Assembly (NCBI GenBank): GCA_037138595.1
Contig: JBAXIB010000004.1
Span: 73,594 to 137,593 of the forward strand
Direction of reading: 5' to 3'
DNA length: 64,000 bases
Source: UBA4742 sp037138595
Lineage (GTDB): Bacteria; Actinomycetota; Acidimicrobiia; Acidimicrobiales; Acidimicrobilacustridaceae
Position 1 is the first letter of the stretch, and the number at the start of each line of letters is the position of its first letter. Positions 24,633-33,411 of this stretch are shown here, piece by piece. The position numbers and the translations under genes were made by a program. The notes under the pieces are model-generated. The model saw only the letters and a program-made list of their open reading frames with translations, ran no database searches and was not told the DNA's origin.

Positions 24633-25634
24633 ATGCGAATCCGTCTTGACCCCATCGACGAATACATGCATGAGCTCGGTCCTGAGACCAATTTCAACGA
24701 GAGCATGTACTTCAATGTGTATGACCCCAAGGTGAAGGTCGGTGCATTTTTTCGACTTGGCAACCGCGCCAATGAGGGAACCGGCGAAATGACCTTGTGC
24801 GTCTACTTGCCTGATGGTCGCGTCGGATTCATGTTCAAACGACCGGAAGTCACCAGCAACGATGCATTTGATGCGGCGGGAATGACATTCGAAGTCATTG
24901 AGCCATTCGAACATCTCCGAGTGACCTATTCAGGCAAAGTTGTGCTCCTCGAAAATCCGCTCGACATGGCCGATCCCCGACAAGCCTTTACCGAAAACCC
25001 CTATGGCGAATGCACCGCCACCATCGATTACACCCGCGTCAGCGACATGTTCGGTGGCGAACCCGAGGAAGCACACGAGCGACCAGGCGAAGAATTCGCC
25101 AAGGGTCACTACGAACAACTTGTTCGGGGCGTTGGAACAATCACGGTTGACGGCGTCACCTACGACATCGATGGCTACGGATTGCGTGACCATTCGTGGG
25201 GACCACGCTATTGGCAAGCGCCGTATTACTACCGTTGGCTTACCGCCAACATGGGCGGTGAGTTCGGATTCATGGCATCACGAGTTGCCCGCCGGGATGG
25301 CAAAGGCACCCGAGGAGGATTTGTTTGGGACGGCGATCGCATCCACCTCTGCCGCGACATGGAAGTCGCAACCGAATGGTCCGGCGACGATTCGTATCAC
25401 CAACAGATCGAAGCCGTACTCCGATCGACTGCCGAAGACGGTTCGCCCCTCGAGTGGCGGGTCAAGGGTGAAGTACTCAACCTCATTCCCCTTCGCAACC
25501 GCCGCGAAGGAATGGTCACCCGAATATCTGAAGGGCTTACCCGCTGGACCCTCGAAGATGGTCGCGTCGGGTTCGGCCTGTCGGAATATCTCGATCAAAT
25601 TGTCGACGGCATGCCCGTAGGCCTCGACGAATAA
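24633..25634 (+). CDS. AttH/CrtC-like (DUF7064/7065-type) protein
   Basis: This is 333 residues from ATG 24633, with TACCGT exactly 6 nt upstream, so the transcript is probably leaderless; the open frame continues upstream but lacks family features. The sequence is beta-rich with the hallmark GLRDHSWGPRYW (about residues 183-194), as in proteins related to AttH and hydroxyneurosporene synthase CrtC, which have a double lipocalin-like fold. Enzymatic activity is not established for most members. It is followed after 41 bp by a carotenoid oxygenase gene, making an isoprenoid/apocarotenoid or hydrophobic-ligand role attractive. Confidence 0.72.
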   Translation: MRIRLDPIDEYMHELGPETNFNESMYFNVYDPKVKVGAFFRLGNRANEGTGEMTLCVYLPDGRVGFMFKRPEVTSNDAFDAAGMTFEVIEPFEHLRVTYSGKVVLLENPLDMADPRQAFTENPYGECTATIDYTRVSDMFGGEPEEAHERPGEEFAKGHYEQLVRGVGTITVDGVTYDIDGYGLRDHSWGPRYWQAPYYYRWLTANMGGEFGFMASRVARRDGKGTRGGFVWDGDRIHLCRDMEVATEWSGDDSYHQQIEAVLRSTAEDGSPLEWRVKGEVLNLIPLRNRREGMVTRISEGLTRWTLEDGRVGFGLSEYLDQIVDGMPVGLDE

Positions 25635-25675
25635 CAGTCCACTAAACGGAGCACGCCTCTGGGAGGGCATCCACC

Positions 25676-27097
25676 TTGAGTATTGACACCAACCCCAACG
25701 CGGATTCCAAACCGAGCCGATACCTGCAGGGAAATTACGCCCCGGTATTCGAAGAACTCGATGAGGCCGACCTTGAAGTGATCGGCCACATACCCGAAGC
25801 GCTCACCGGCGCGTATTTACGCAATGGCCCCAATCAGCAATTCACGCCGCTCGGCCGCTATCACGTGTTCGACGGTGACGGCATGATTCACGCGGTGTCG
25901 CTCGATGGCGGCCGCGCCCGCTACCACAATCGATTCGTGGAAAGCCGCGGGCTACTCGCCGAACGCCGAGCCGGCCACGCCCTGTACGGCGGCCTAAGTG
26001 AATTCACCTTTCCCGACCAAGCCGTGATTGATGAGGGCGGCATGATGAAAAACACCGCCAACACCAATGTGATCCGGCACGCCGGTCGCATTTTGGCGCT
26101 CATGGAAGGCGCTCCTCCCACTGAGCTCTCCACTGAACTCGACACGCTTGGTGAGTACAACTTCGATGGACAACTCGCCGGAGCCATGACTGCGCATCCC
26201 AAATGGGATCCAGAAACTGGTGAGTTGTTGTTTTTCGGTTACAGCCCTTTTCCCCCGTACTTGCGGTTCCATGTCGCTGACGCCAGCGGCCGACTCATCC
26301 GAAATGTCGACGTCACCCTCCCCCGGTCGGTGATGATGCATGACTTCACGGTGACGCGCGACCACGTCGTCTTTTTCGACTTGCCGGCCGTGTTTGATTT
26401 TGACGCCATGATGCATGGCGGAACTTCGATCACGTGGCAGCCACAACATGGTTCACGCATCGGCGTGTTACCTCGCGACGCCAGCCAAGACGATGTGACT
26501 TGGTTCGAACTTGACCCGTTCTTTGTCTTTCACTTCCTCAACAGTTGGGACGACGGAGACACCATCGTGATCGATGGGTGCCGCGCACCACGCATGCCGG
26601 TGGCATTTGGCGATGAGGTACTGACCGCAGCCGCCCATCCGACCCTTCACCGTTGGACCGTCAACCTCAAGTTGGGTTCAGTCACCGAATCGCAGCTCGA
26701 TGACCGACCGGGCGATTTCCCCCGGGTCAATCACCACCGGTCAGGGTTGGCAAACCAGTACGGCTATGTCGCGGCTGGACCGTGGACGGTCGATGACGTG
26801 CAGTTCAAGTCGGTCATCAAGTACGACCTCCAAGCCGGAACATCTCAAATCCACCACTATGGCGGTGGCGGCGAACACATCGAATGCGGCGAAGCGGTTT
26901 TTGCTCCCGACCCAGCGGGAACCGCCGAAGATGATGGCTGGCTCATCAACTTTGTGACTGATCGCGCGACCGAAATTAGCGAGTTGGTCATCGTCGATGC
27001 ACGCGACGTCGAAGGCGATGCGGTTGCCCGCATCCTGATGCCACAACGAGTCCCGACCGGATTTCACGGAAATTGGATGCCCGACCAACAGTACTGA
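25676..27097 (+). CDS. Carotenoid cleavage oxygenase (RPE65/CCD family)
   Basis: This 473-residue protein is a seven-bladed propeller non-haem iron oxygenase. The N-terminal GAYLRNGPNQQF and HVFDGDGMIHAV are family hallmarks, and the four iron-binding His candidates are seen in TAHPKWD, MMHDFTVTRDH, FHFLNSWDDGD and the C-terminal GFHGNW. It cleaves C=C bonds in carotenoids, apocarotenoids or stilbene/lignin-type phenylpropanoids; the substrate cannot be fixed. The start is TTG 25676, supported by the strong ribosome-binding site GGGAGGG 8 nt upstream. No carotenoid biosynthesis gene lies in the window. It converges on an LLM gene 14 bp away. Confidence 0.9.
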   Translation: MSIDTNPNADSKPSRYLQGNYAPVFEELDEADLEVIGHIPEALTGAYLRNGPNQQFTPLGRYHVFDGDGMIHAVSLDGGRARYHNRFVESRGLLAERRAGHALYGGLSEFTFPDQAVIDEGGMMKNTANTNVIRHAGRILALMEGAPPTELSTELDTLGEYNFDGQLAGAMTAHPKWDPETGELLFFGYSPFPPYLRFHVADASGRLIRNVDVTLPRSVMMHDFTVTRDHVVFFDLPAVFDFDAMMHGGTSITWQPQHGSRIGVLPRDASQDDVTWFELDPFFVFHFLNSWDDGDTIVIDGCRAPRMPVAFGDEVLTAAAHPTLHRWTVNLKLGSVTESQLDDRPGDFPRVNHHRSGLANQYGYVAAGPWTVDDVQFKSVIKYDLQAGTSQIHHYGGGGEHIECGEAVFAPDPAGTAEDDGWLINFVTDRATEISELVIVDARDVEGDAVARILMPQRVPTGFHGNWMPDQQY

Positions 27098-27111
27098 ACC
27101 GACGCTCGGTT

Positions 27112-28092
27112 CTACTGAAGCGCGAGATCTCGAACTGCTTGCCGTTGGTCAACTCCCGGAAACGGGAAGATTGCCAGGGCGGGGGTGGTCACACCATTGT
27201 CGACATAGCGCTGAATGTGTTCACGACACTGCTCCGGCGAACCGTGAACAATCAGTTGGTCCACCACCTCGTCAGGGATTGCGGCCAACGCGGCTTTACG
27301 ATCGCCTTCCTTCCAAAGGCGCCACATCTCGCCGAGTTGTTCACTTCGACCGAGCCACTCGTGAAAGGCCGCGTAGACCGGCACATTGAGATAGGCCGCG
27401 ATGGCAAATTTTCCCATGGCTCGAACAGTGTCGGCATCGGTCGTAGGAGCCACAAAAATGCGCGCCACGATTTCCTTTTCGGTGCCATCGTCATTCGGCC
27501 CGAATTGACGCACGATCGGAGCCACGGTTTTCACATCCTCCGCCGATAGCCAGTTGATGATTGCGCCATCGCCTTCGCGGCCAGCGAGCTTCAACATGCC
27601 CTCTCGGAGCGCGCCAACCAGAATTGGTACCCGCGCTGGCGGAACGATGCCAAGTTTGAACCCCTTGACCTTGAAGGTGTCATAGGTCTCGGTGACTTTC
27701 TCACCCGTCAATGCGAGACGCAAGAATCGAATCATGTCACGCGTTCGCTTATAGGGCTCTTCAAACGGGATGTCGTTCCAACGCTCCACGATGACATCGC
27801 TTGACGTTCCCAATCCGAGCACAAATCGACCCGGCGCAGCCTGTGCGATCGAGCCAACACTTTGGGCCAATGTCGCCGGCCCACGGGTGAACACGGGGAC
27901 GATCGCGTTTCCGAGCCGCAATGTCGGCGCCCAAACCGACGCCAATGCCAACGGAGTAAACGCGTCGGCGCCGTTGGCCTCCGACGACCACACGTCGGTG
28001 TAACCAAGGTCGACGAGTTCTTCAAACCACTCGCGTTGATCCACCAAAGGCACATGGTCAAATGGAATCGTCATGCCATGTCGCTGGGTCAT
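27112..28092 (-). CDS. LLM-class F420-dependent oxidoreductase
   Basis: This 326-residue luciferase-like protein has WFEELVDLGYTDVWSSEANGADAFTPLA, LRLGNAIVPVFTRGPATLAQS and RFVLGLGTSSDVIVERWN, then VPILVGALREGMLKLAGREGDGAIINWL, typical of the actinobacterial F420-dependent branch. The substrate is unknown. Its ATG at 28092 is preceded by a GAAAGGT ribosome-binding site on the minus strand. A thioesterase gene lies 32 bp upstream on the same strand, probably in the same operon. Confidence 0.86.
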   Translation of the reverse strand: MTQRHGMTIPFDHVPLVDQREWFEELVDLGYTDVWSSEANGADAFTPLALASVWAPTLRLGNAIVPVFTRGPATLAQSVGSIAQAAPGRFVLGLGTSSDVIVERWNDIPFEEPYKRTRDMIRFLRLALTGEKVTETYDTFKVKGFKLGIVPPARVPILVGALREGMLKLAGREGDGAIINWLSAEDVKTVAPIVRQFGPNDDGTEKEIVARIFVAPTTDADTVRAMGKFAIAAYLNVPVYAAFHEWLGRSEQLGEMWRLWKEGDRKAALAAIPDEVVDQLIVHGSPEQCREHIQRYVDNGVTTPALAIFPFPGVDQRQAVRDLALQ

Positions 28093-28124
28093 AGGTACAT
28101 ACCTTTCAAGTCAATTGACGGTGA

Positions 28125-28916
28125 TCAGGAAGAAGCTTTCGAAACCGGCGTCCATTGCCGCACAATTGCCGATTGACTTGCGGCCGCCATCAAGGTGCCG
28201 TCGGGTGCCCACAACGAAACCGTGCCGTGTCCAAACCCGCGCGCCACAAGATCGATCCGGATATCGATCATCACCCATTCGGTCGGCACAACAGCACCAA
28301 CTCGAATCGTGTTGTCGAGACTGTTGCTCATTGTCTCTTGGGCAAGCGCTTGGCCAATCCCAAGCGGCACATAATCACCAAGGACCGCAAGCGCGGGCGC
28401 CGACACCTCAAGGACATCGGGCAGCCGAGTCCACAACACGGTTTGCCCAATCGATGGGTCAGACTTTGCCCAACGTTGATCGAGTCGCGTCATGATTGAA
28501 TCTTCGACGTTCCAACGACCTTCGCGCGGCAGGCACTCATCGGGCGGCGGTACCTCGGGCATGACCGGCCACTGTCCGCTATAGGGCAAGTCACGATCGC
28601 CGAGCGCTGCATTTACGGTCAGAATTTCGGTATTGCCCACGTGGCAGGTTGCTCGAGCTTGCGTGACCTGTCGGCCTTCCGATGCCACAGTGACGTCAAT
28701 GTCCATCACTGACGGCGGTCGGGCATAAGACAGGTATTGCGCAGTCGCCCAGATGATGGGACGTCCGGTGCTCCCTTCAAGCGCAGAAATAGCCGCTCCA
28801 AGCGCGCATCCGCCGAACAAGAACCCATGGCCAGTGGAGATCCCCGGCGTCACCGGCAAGCACCAACGCATCGGGTTATGAGTCGCTGTCAGACCTAGCC
28901 ATTCGCGAACATCCAC
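28125..28916 (-). CDS. Acyl-CoA thioesterase family protein (TesB-like double hotdog)
   Basis: This 263-residue protein resembles the double-hotdog acyl-CoA thioesterases: GISTGHGFLFGGCALGAAISALE in the first hotdog, ATAQYLSYARPPSVMDIDVTV, and in the second PTEWVMIDIRIDLVARGFGHGTVSLWAPDGTLMA ending SQSAIVR. It probably hydrolyses or binds an acyl-CoA. The start is GTG 28916 with TAGAGT exactly 6 nt upstream on the minus strand, a leaderless promoter. It precedes an F420-dependent oxidoreductase in one probable operon and is divergent from an amidase gene 62 bp away. Confidence 0.8.
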   Translation of the reverse strand: MDVREWLGLTATHNPMRWCLPVTPGISTGHGFLFGGCALGAAISALEGSTGRPIIWATAQYLSYARPPSVMDIDVTVASEGRQVTQARATCHVGNTEILTVNAALGDRDLPYSGQWPVMPEVPPPDECLPREGRWNVEDSIMTRLDQRWAKSDPSIGQTVLWTRLPDVLEVSAPALAVLGDYVPLGIGQALAQETMSNSLDNTIRVGAVVPTEWVMIDIRIDLVARGFGHGTVSLWAPDGTLMAAASQSAIVRQWTPVSKASS

Positions 28917-28978
28917 CGCCGCACTCTAGAACCTGACGAAGCATGCGCCGGCAAGCAACCTGTGCGACACTCCGAGAC

Positions 28979-30373
28979 ATGACTGTGACTCCATGGCTTG
29001 GTGATACCTGTTCGTTGGTTGATGCATTTCGATCGGGCGAGCGCTCGCCGGTCGAGGAACTTGAGGCCACGCTGGCCGCCATCGAAGCAAGTTCGCTCAA
29101 TGCGTTTTCGTTTGTTGACGCTGAGCGGGCACTTGATCGCGCTCAGGCTGCCGATGTATCGCTGCCATTTGGGGGCGTGCCGATAGCAGTTAAGGAACTC
29201 GACTCGGTTGCGGGCTGGCCCAATACCGAAGCATCGATGGTGTTCAAAGACCGAATCGCCACTTATGACAGCACCATGGTTGAACGCCTCAAGGCACGAG
29301 GCGGAGCCAATTTGATCGGGATGACCACCGCGAGCGAGTTCGGTGGCCTCAATGTTTCGGTCACCAAACTCAACGGCATAACCGGTAACCCATGGGATCC
29401 AACTCGAACCGCGGGTGGCTCGTCGGGCGGGAGCGCGGCTGCCGTCGCCGGCGGCCTCATAACGATCGCGACCGGAGGTGACGGCGGCGGATCAATCCGA
29501 ATCCCGGCCGGATTCAATGGCTTGGTCGGCATGAAGGGCACCGCCGGTCGGATCCCCCGTGGACCAAACATGACCGTTGGCAACATGACTGTTACCACCG
29601 GATGCCTTGCTCGATCGGTTCGAGACGTCGCTCGTTGGTGGGATGTGTGCAGCGGTTATGACATCCGCGACCCGTACAGCCTTCCGCGAATCGATGGATG
29701 GGAGGCCGGACTCGGGAGCCAAGTCCTCAACGGACTCAAAGTGGCGATCGTGCCCAACCTCGGCAGTGCGATCATCCGACCGGAATTAGCCGAACTCGTG
29801 ACCGGCACCGGCGAGATGCTCGCTCGAGTCGCCGGCATGACCATTGTTGATGGGGTCGAAGTCGCAATCCCTGGTCTCGGCTATGAGTGGGCCATTTCTG
29901 GCCTTGCATCCCTATTGATTGACCTCGGCGATGCCTGGCCGGCCTGCGAAGAGGACCTCACCAAGGAAATTGCATTCGGCATGTCCATGGCGACTGGTGC
30001 GTATGACTTGAACATGGCTGCCCAAGTTGATGTCGCTCGCACGAGGGCGAACGAAGCGGTCGCCGACTTGTTTGACCAGGTCGACATTGTGATCTGCGCC
30101 ACAAATCCCGATGCGGCCTATCCAGCCCACATTGGAGCCAACACTCGAGTCGGAGCAATCAAGGTTGGCCTCGAAAACAACGGGGCGCTCACCGTGCCCG
30201 CAAATATCGCCGGTATTCCATCGATCGCCGTGCCAATCGGACTGCTTGACGGCCTACCGGTGAGCATGCAAATCATGGGCCGCCACCACAGCGATGCCAC
30301 GCTGTTCGACCTCGCCCAGGTGATCGAGCGAGAGCAATCGTGGCCGCTCGTGGCGCCAGCGACGCCAAAGTAG
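28979..30373 (+). CDS. Amidase signature family enzyme
   Basis: This is 464 residues from ATG 28979. The amidase-signature triad is complete: K72 in GVPIAVKELD, cis-Ser S148 in AGGSSGGSAAAVAGG and nucleophile S172 in GGDGGGSIRIPA. The fold is the alpha/beta/alpha amidase-signature sandwich. The family hydrolyses amides, including nitrile-derived and aryl-acyl amides; GatA is unlikely because gatB and gatC are absent nearby. It is a cytosolic protein. An in-frame start 12 codons upstream (28943) is less likely since that part is Arg/Cys-rich. Confidence 0.87.
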   Translation: MTVTPWLGDTCSLVDAFRSGERSPVEELEATLAAIEASSLNAFSFVDAERALDRAQAADVSLPFGGVPIAVKELDSVAGWPNTEASMVFKDRIATYDSTMVERLKARGGANLIGMTTASEFGGLNVSVTKLNGITGNPWDPTRTAGGSSGGSAAAVAGGLITIATGGDGGGSIRIPAGFNGLVGMKGTAGRIPRGPNMTVGNMTVTTGCLARSVRDVARWWDVCSGYDIRDPYSLPRIDGWEAGLGSQVLNGLKVAIVPNLGSAIIRPELAELVTGTGEMLARVAGMTIVDGVEVAIPGLGYEWAISGLASLLIDLGDAWPACEEDLTKEIAFGMSMATGAYDLNMAAQVDVARTRANEAVADLFDQVDIVICATNPDAAYPAHIGANTRVGAIKVGLENNGALTVPANIAGIPSIAVPIGLLDGLPVSMQIMGRHHSDATLFDLAQVIEREQSWPLVAPATPK

Positions 30374-30439
30374 CTATCGACGCACCAGCCATTTGGGGGC
30401 GACGAGTTTTTGTCATACCCCCGTTTCATACTGGTGGTT

Positions 30440-30643
30440 ATGGAAGCTCAACTGCACCTCCTCACTCCACCAGTTCTCGACGCCCGCACCCGGCCGACTA
30501 ACTGGCGCCTTGATGATTCGACCCGGTCGGTAGGGCTTCGGGGCATCGCGGCGGCCCGTGCCGCGCTGCAGCATGCAGCACGCAGCGCGTCTGAAACCGG
30601 CGACGACCACTCACCGACCCATCGCCACACCACGGCAGCTTGA
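30440..30643 (+). CDS. Small protein with W-x-L/D and Ala-rich helix, unknown function
   Basis: This is a 67-residue frame from ATG 30440 (MEAQLHLLTPPVLDAR...). It contains NWRLDDSTRSVGLRGIAAARAALQHA, a pattern I associate with short conserved proteins in Acidimicrobiia, then a His/Thr-rich tail. GGTGG lies 3-7 nt before the start, and CATACT 7 nt before it could be a -10 element. The product may be a small DNA-associated or adaptor protein, but no function can be assigned. Confidence 0.5.
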   Translation: MEAQLHLLTPPVLDARTRPTNWRLDDSTRSVGLRGIAAARAALQHAARSASETGDDHSPTHRHTTAA

Positions 30644-30676
30644 CCGGGCCGGCGACCCTCGGCCTAGGCTCACCAA

Positions 30677-31861
30677 ATGAACGCACGCGAAGTTGTCATT
30701 GTCGAAGCAGTACGCACACCGGTTGGCCGACGAAATGGTGGTCTTTCCACGATCGAATCAGCTGATCTGCTGGCCAACCCTCTCCGAGCGGTTATCGAAC
30801 GAAGCGGCATCGATCCACTCGAAGTTGGCCAGGTCGTCGGCGGGTGTGTCAGCCAGGTCGGCATGCAGTCGTTCAACGTCACACGCACGGCATGGCTGAC
30901 CGCAGGACTGCCGTTGCAGGTCGCTGCTACCACCATCGATACCCAATGCGGCTCGTCGCAGCAAGCCACCAATTTTGCCACCAGCCTCGTCGCCTCCGGC
31001 GTGGTTGACGTCGCGATCGCTTGCGGAGTCGAAGACATGAGCCAAGTCCCCATGGGAGCAAACATGGCGAAGGGCGCAGGTGTCGGACGCGCGATCCCCA
31101 AGAGCTATTTCGAACAGTACGAGTTCACCAGCCAATTCGAAGGCGCCGAGCGCATCGCCGACAAGTGGGGCATTACTCGTGACGATGCCGACGCGTTCGG
31201 CTTGCGGTCCCAACAATTAGCCGCCCAAGCATGGGCCGAGGATCGCTTCGCAACCCAAATCGTCGAAGTCGACGCCCCAGATCTTGACGACGAGCGCAAG
31301 CCAGTCGGCACCACCCACCGCGTCACCCGTGACGAAGGATTGCGCGAAACAAGTCTTGAGGTGCTCGGCAATCTCAAAGCAGTTGCGCGCGAAAACGGTG
31401 TGCATACCGCCGGAAACTCGTCGCAAATATCTGATGGAGCCGCCGCTGTCTTGGTTATGACTCGCGAAAAAGCTGACCAACTTGGTCTCGTCCCGCTCGC
31501 GCGAATTGTCGATACGTGTTTGCTCGGCGTTGACCCAGTGTTGATGTTGACCGGACCGATTGATGCCACCCAACACCTCCTTGCCCGCAATGGCCTGACC
31601 ATCAACGACATCGACATCACCGAAATTAACGAAGCATTCGCGTCCGTCGTGCTGGCCTGGCAGCGCGAACTTGGCGCCGACATTCATGGAGTGAATCCCA
31701 ACGGCGGCGCGATCGCCCTCGGTCACCCCCTCGGCGCCACCGGCGCCATCCTCACAACGAAGGCCGTCCACGAACTGCATCGCGCCGATAAAACTCTGGC
31801 CCTCGTCACCATGTGCTGTGGTGGAGGCCTCGGAACCGGCACGCTGCTCGAACGGCTTTAG
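30677..31861 (+). CDS. Acetyl-CoA C-acyltransferase (thiolase)
   Basis: This 394-residue thiolase has the nucleophile C91 in DTQCGSSQQA, the NEAFA motif, NPNGGAIALGHPLGATGA with the catalytic His, and the second Cys in CCGGGLGTG. Its sequence resembles mycobacterial FadA6-like thiolases of steroid ring catabolism more than biosynthetic acetoacetyl-CoA thiolases, as far as I can judge by memory. It catalyses thiolytic cleavage of 3-ketoacyl-CoA. TAGGCT lies exactly 6 nt before the ATG, a leaderless promoter. A 9-bp hairpin follows 15 bp after the stop. It would complete the beta-oxidation set of this region. Confidence 0.88.
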   Translation: MNAREVVIVEAVRTPVGRRNGGLSTIESADLLANPLRAVIERSGIDPLEVGQVVGGCVSQVGMQSFNVTRTAWLTAGLPLQVAATTIDTQCGSSQQATNFATSLVASGVVDVAIACGVEDMSQVPMGANMAKGAGVGRAIPKSYFEQYEFTSQFEGAERIADKWGITRDDADAFGLRSQQLAAQAWAEDRFATQIVEVDAPDLDDERKPVGTTHRVTRDEGLRETSLEVLGNLKAVARENGVHTAGNSSQISDGAAAVLVMTREKADQLGLVPLARIVDTCLLGVDPVLMLTGPIDATQHLLARNGLTINDIDITEINEAFASVVLAWQRELGADIHGVNPNGGAIALGHPLGATGAILTTKAVHELHRADKTLALVTMCCGGGLGTGTLLERL

Positions 31862-31876
31862 TAACTGAACCTCAGC

Positions 31877-31905
31877 GTGAAGTTCTCGACTTGAGCGAAC
31901 TTCAC
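31877..31905 (+). terminator. Hairpin after the thiolase gene
   Basis: GTGAAGTTC (31877-31885) and GAACTTCAC (31897-31905) form a perfect 9-bp stem around an 11-nt loop, 15 bp after the thiolase stop. No U-run follows, as is common for actinobacterial intrinsic terminators. It could instead be an operator for the nuclease gene downstream. Confidence 0.45.
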
Positions 31906-31957
31906 TCGCGCTAGGTGCGCCAAGAACCCAAACCGACCTGCATCGGAGGTGCTCGAC

Positions 31958-32530
31958 ATGTCGTCGAGTCAGTTCTTCATCGTTTGGCGCGCCTCAGCGC
32001 GCCCGGCCATCGCGACTGCAGCGACACTTTTTGCCCTGGCTATCGTTGGCGGATGCGGTGGTGACGCCAACTCGACATCGAGCGACGTCAGCCTCGCCCC
32101 GGGATCGGCACGAGTCACGCGAGTCGTCGATGGCGACACCATCGTCGTCGACCTTGCCGGACATAACGAAAAGGTGCGCCTGCTCGGAATCGACACCCCC
32201 GAAACGAAAAGTCCGACCAAACCGGTGCAGTGTTTCGGGAAGGAGGCGGCACATCACACTGCCGAGCTTCTCGCCAAAGGAACCATCGTTCGACTCGAAC
32301 GAGACATTGAAGAGCGCGACGCCTATGGACGACTTCTTGCGTACGTCTACCGTTCATCTGATTCGCTCTTCGTGAATCTTGAGTTAGCGCAACTGGGCTT
32401 TGCATCGTTGTTGACCTACGAACCCAATGTTGCCCATGCCGGCGAGTTCACTGCCGCAGTCGATGCTGCTCGATCCCGCGGTGACGGCTTATGGGGCCAA
32501 TGTGGCGGTCCCGGGCAACCGGCCCGCTAA
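31958..32530 (+). CDS. Secreted lipoprotein nuclease (thermonuclease/SNase fold)
   Basis: This is 190 residues from ATG 31958, chosen for the GGAGG ribosome-binding site 9 nt upstream rather than the GTG at 31949. A lipoprotein signal ends in LAIVGGC (C33), then a short linker precedes the SNase domain: TRVVDGDTIVVDL, RLLGIDTPETKSP, and ERDAYGRLLAYVY, containing the conserved Asp, Arg and Glu residues of staphylococcal nuclease. It likely degrades extracellular DNA or RNA from the outer face of the membrane. It is followed by a leaderless ChbG/YdjC gene 28 bp downstream. Confidence 0.86.
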   Translation: MSSSQFFIVWRASARPAIATAATLFALAIVGGCGGDANSTSSDVSLAPGSARVTRVVDGDTIVVDLAGHNEKVRLLGIDTPETKSPTKPVQCFGKEAAHHTAELLAKGTIVRLERDIEERDAYGRLLAYVYRSSDSLFVNLELAQLGFASLLTYEPNVAHAGEFTAAVDAARSRGDGLWGQCGGPGQPAR

Positions 32531-32558
32531 TCACCGATTCGGACGCTAGCGTCAGAGC

Positions 32559-33398
32559 GTGCCAACGATTGCCGAACGACTTGGATACGGGCCTGACGAC
32601 CGGGTACTTATCATCAACGCCGACGACCTCGGCATGTGCCACGCCGCCAACGTCGGCGTCTATGAATCGCTCCGGGTCGGGCTTGCAACGAGTGCCACGT
32701 TGATGATTCCGTGCCCATGGGCACGCGAAGCCGCATCACAGTTTGAAGGCGAAGACATCGGTGTGCACCTCACCTTGAATTCCGAATGGGACCGATATCG
32801 CTGGGGACCGATCACCCAAGCACCGTCACTCCTCGATGGCGACGGCGGGTTTCCGCGCACCACCAGTGATCTTTGGGACCACGCCGACCTCGACGAAGTC
32901 GCCCGTGAACTCCGCGCCCAAGTTGAACGAGCAATCTTGTGGGGAATCGACGTCAGCCACATCGATAGCCACATGGGTGCGATGCAACTTCGCCCCGAGT
33001 TTTTTGACATTTACCTTGGCTTGGCCATCGACTTTGCATTGCCGCTTCGCCTCTCGGGAGCATCGACCGAACGACTTATTGGATTTCCGTTTCGAACGCT
33101 TGCGGCCGATGAAGGCGTTGTGTTCCCTGACCACTTCATTACGGTGAGCAATGGGGTCGGTAGTCGAAGCGCTATTGAGAACGTCTTGCCATCACTTCGA
33201 CCTGGCGTTACCGAGGTATACCTTCACCCCGCGACCGACACACCGGAGTTACGCGCCCTCGCCCCGGATTGGGCGAATCGGGTCGACGACCTGCACCTGC
33301 TTGCTCACGATGACTCATTGCGAAATCGCATCGAACGATCAGGGGTCAAACTCATTGGCTTCCGTGACCTTCGCGAACTGCAGCGGTCCGGAAACTAG
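32559..33398 (+). CDS. ChbG/YdjC-family carbohydrate deacetylase-like protein
   Basis: This 279-residue protein has the YdjC signature NADDLG (20-25), GVHLTLN and HIDSHMGAM, whose Asp and His residues bind the metal in ChbG chito-oligosaccharide deacetylases. The family removes N-acetyl groups from small glycans; actinobacterial paralogues may have other substrates. The start is GTG 32559 with TAGCGT exactly 6 nt upstream (32547-32552), a leaderless promoter. It is cytosolic, as no signal peptide is present. Confidence 0.85.
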   Translation: MPTIAERLGYGPDDRVLIINADDLGMCHAANVGVYESLRVGLATSATLMIPCPWAREAASQFEGEDIGVHLTLNSEWDRYRWGPITQAPSLLDGDGGFPRTTSDLWDHADLDEVARELRAQVERAILWGIDVSHIDSHMGAMQLRPEFFDIYLGLAIDFALPLRLSGASTERLIGFPFRTLAADEGVVFPDHFITVSNGVGSRSAIENVLPSLRPGVTEVYLHPATDTPELRALAPDWANRVDDLHLLAHDDSLRNRIERSGVKLIGFRDLRELQRSGN

Positions 33399-33411
33399 AC
33401 TCTGAAAGGGT

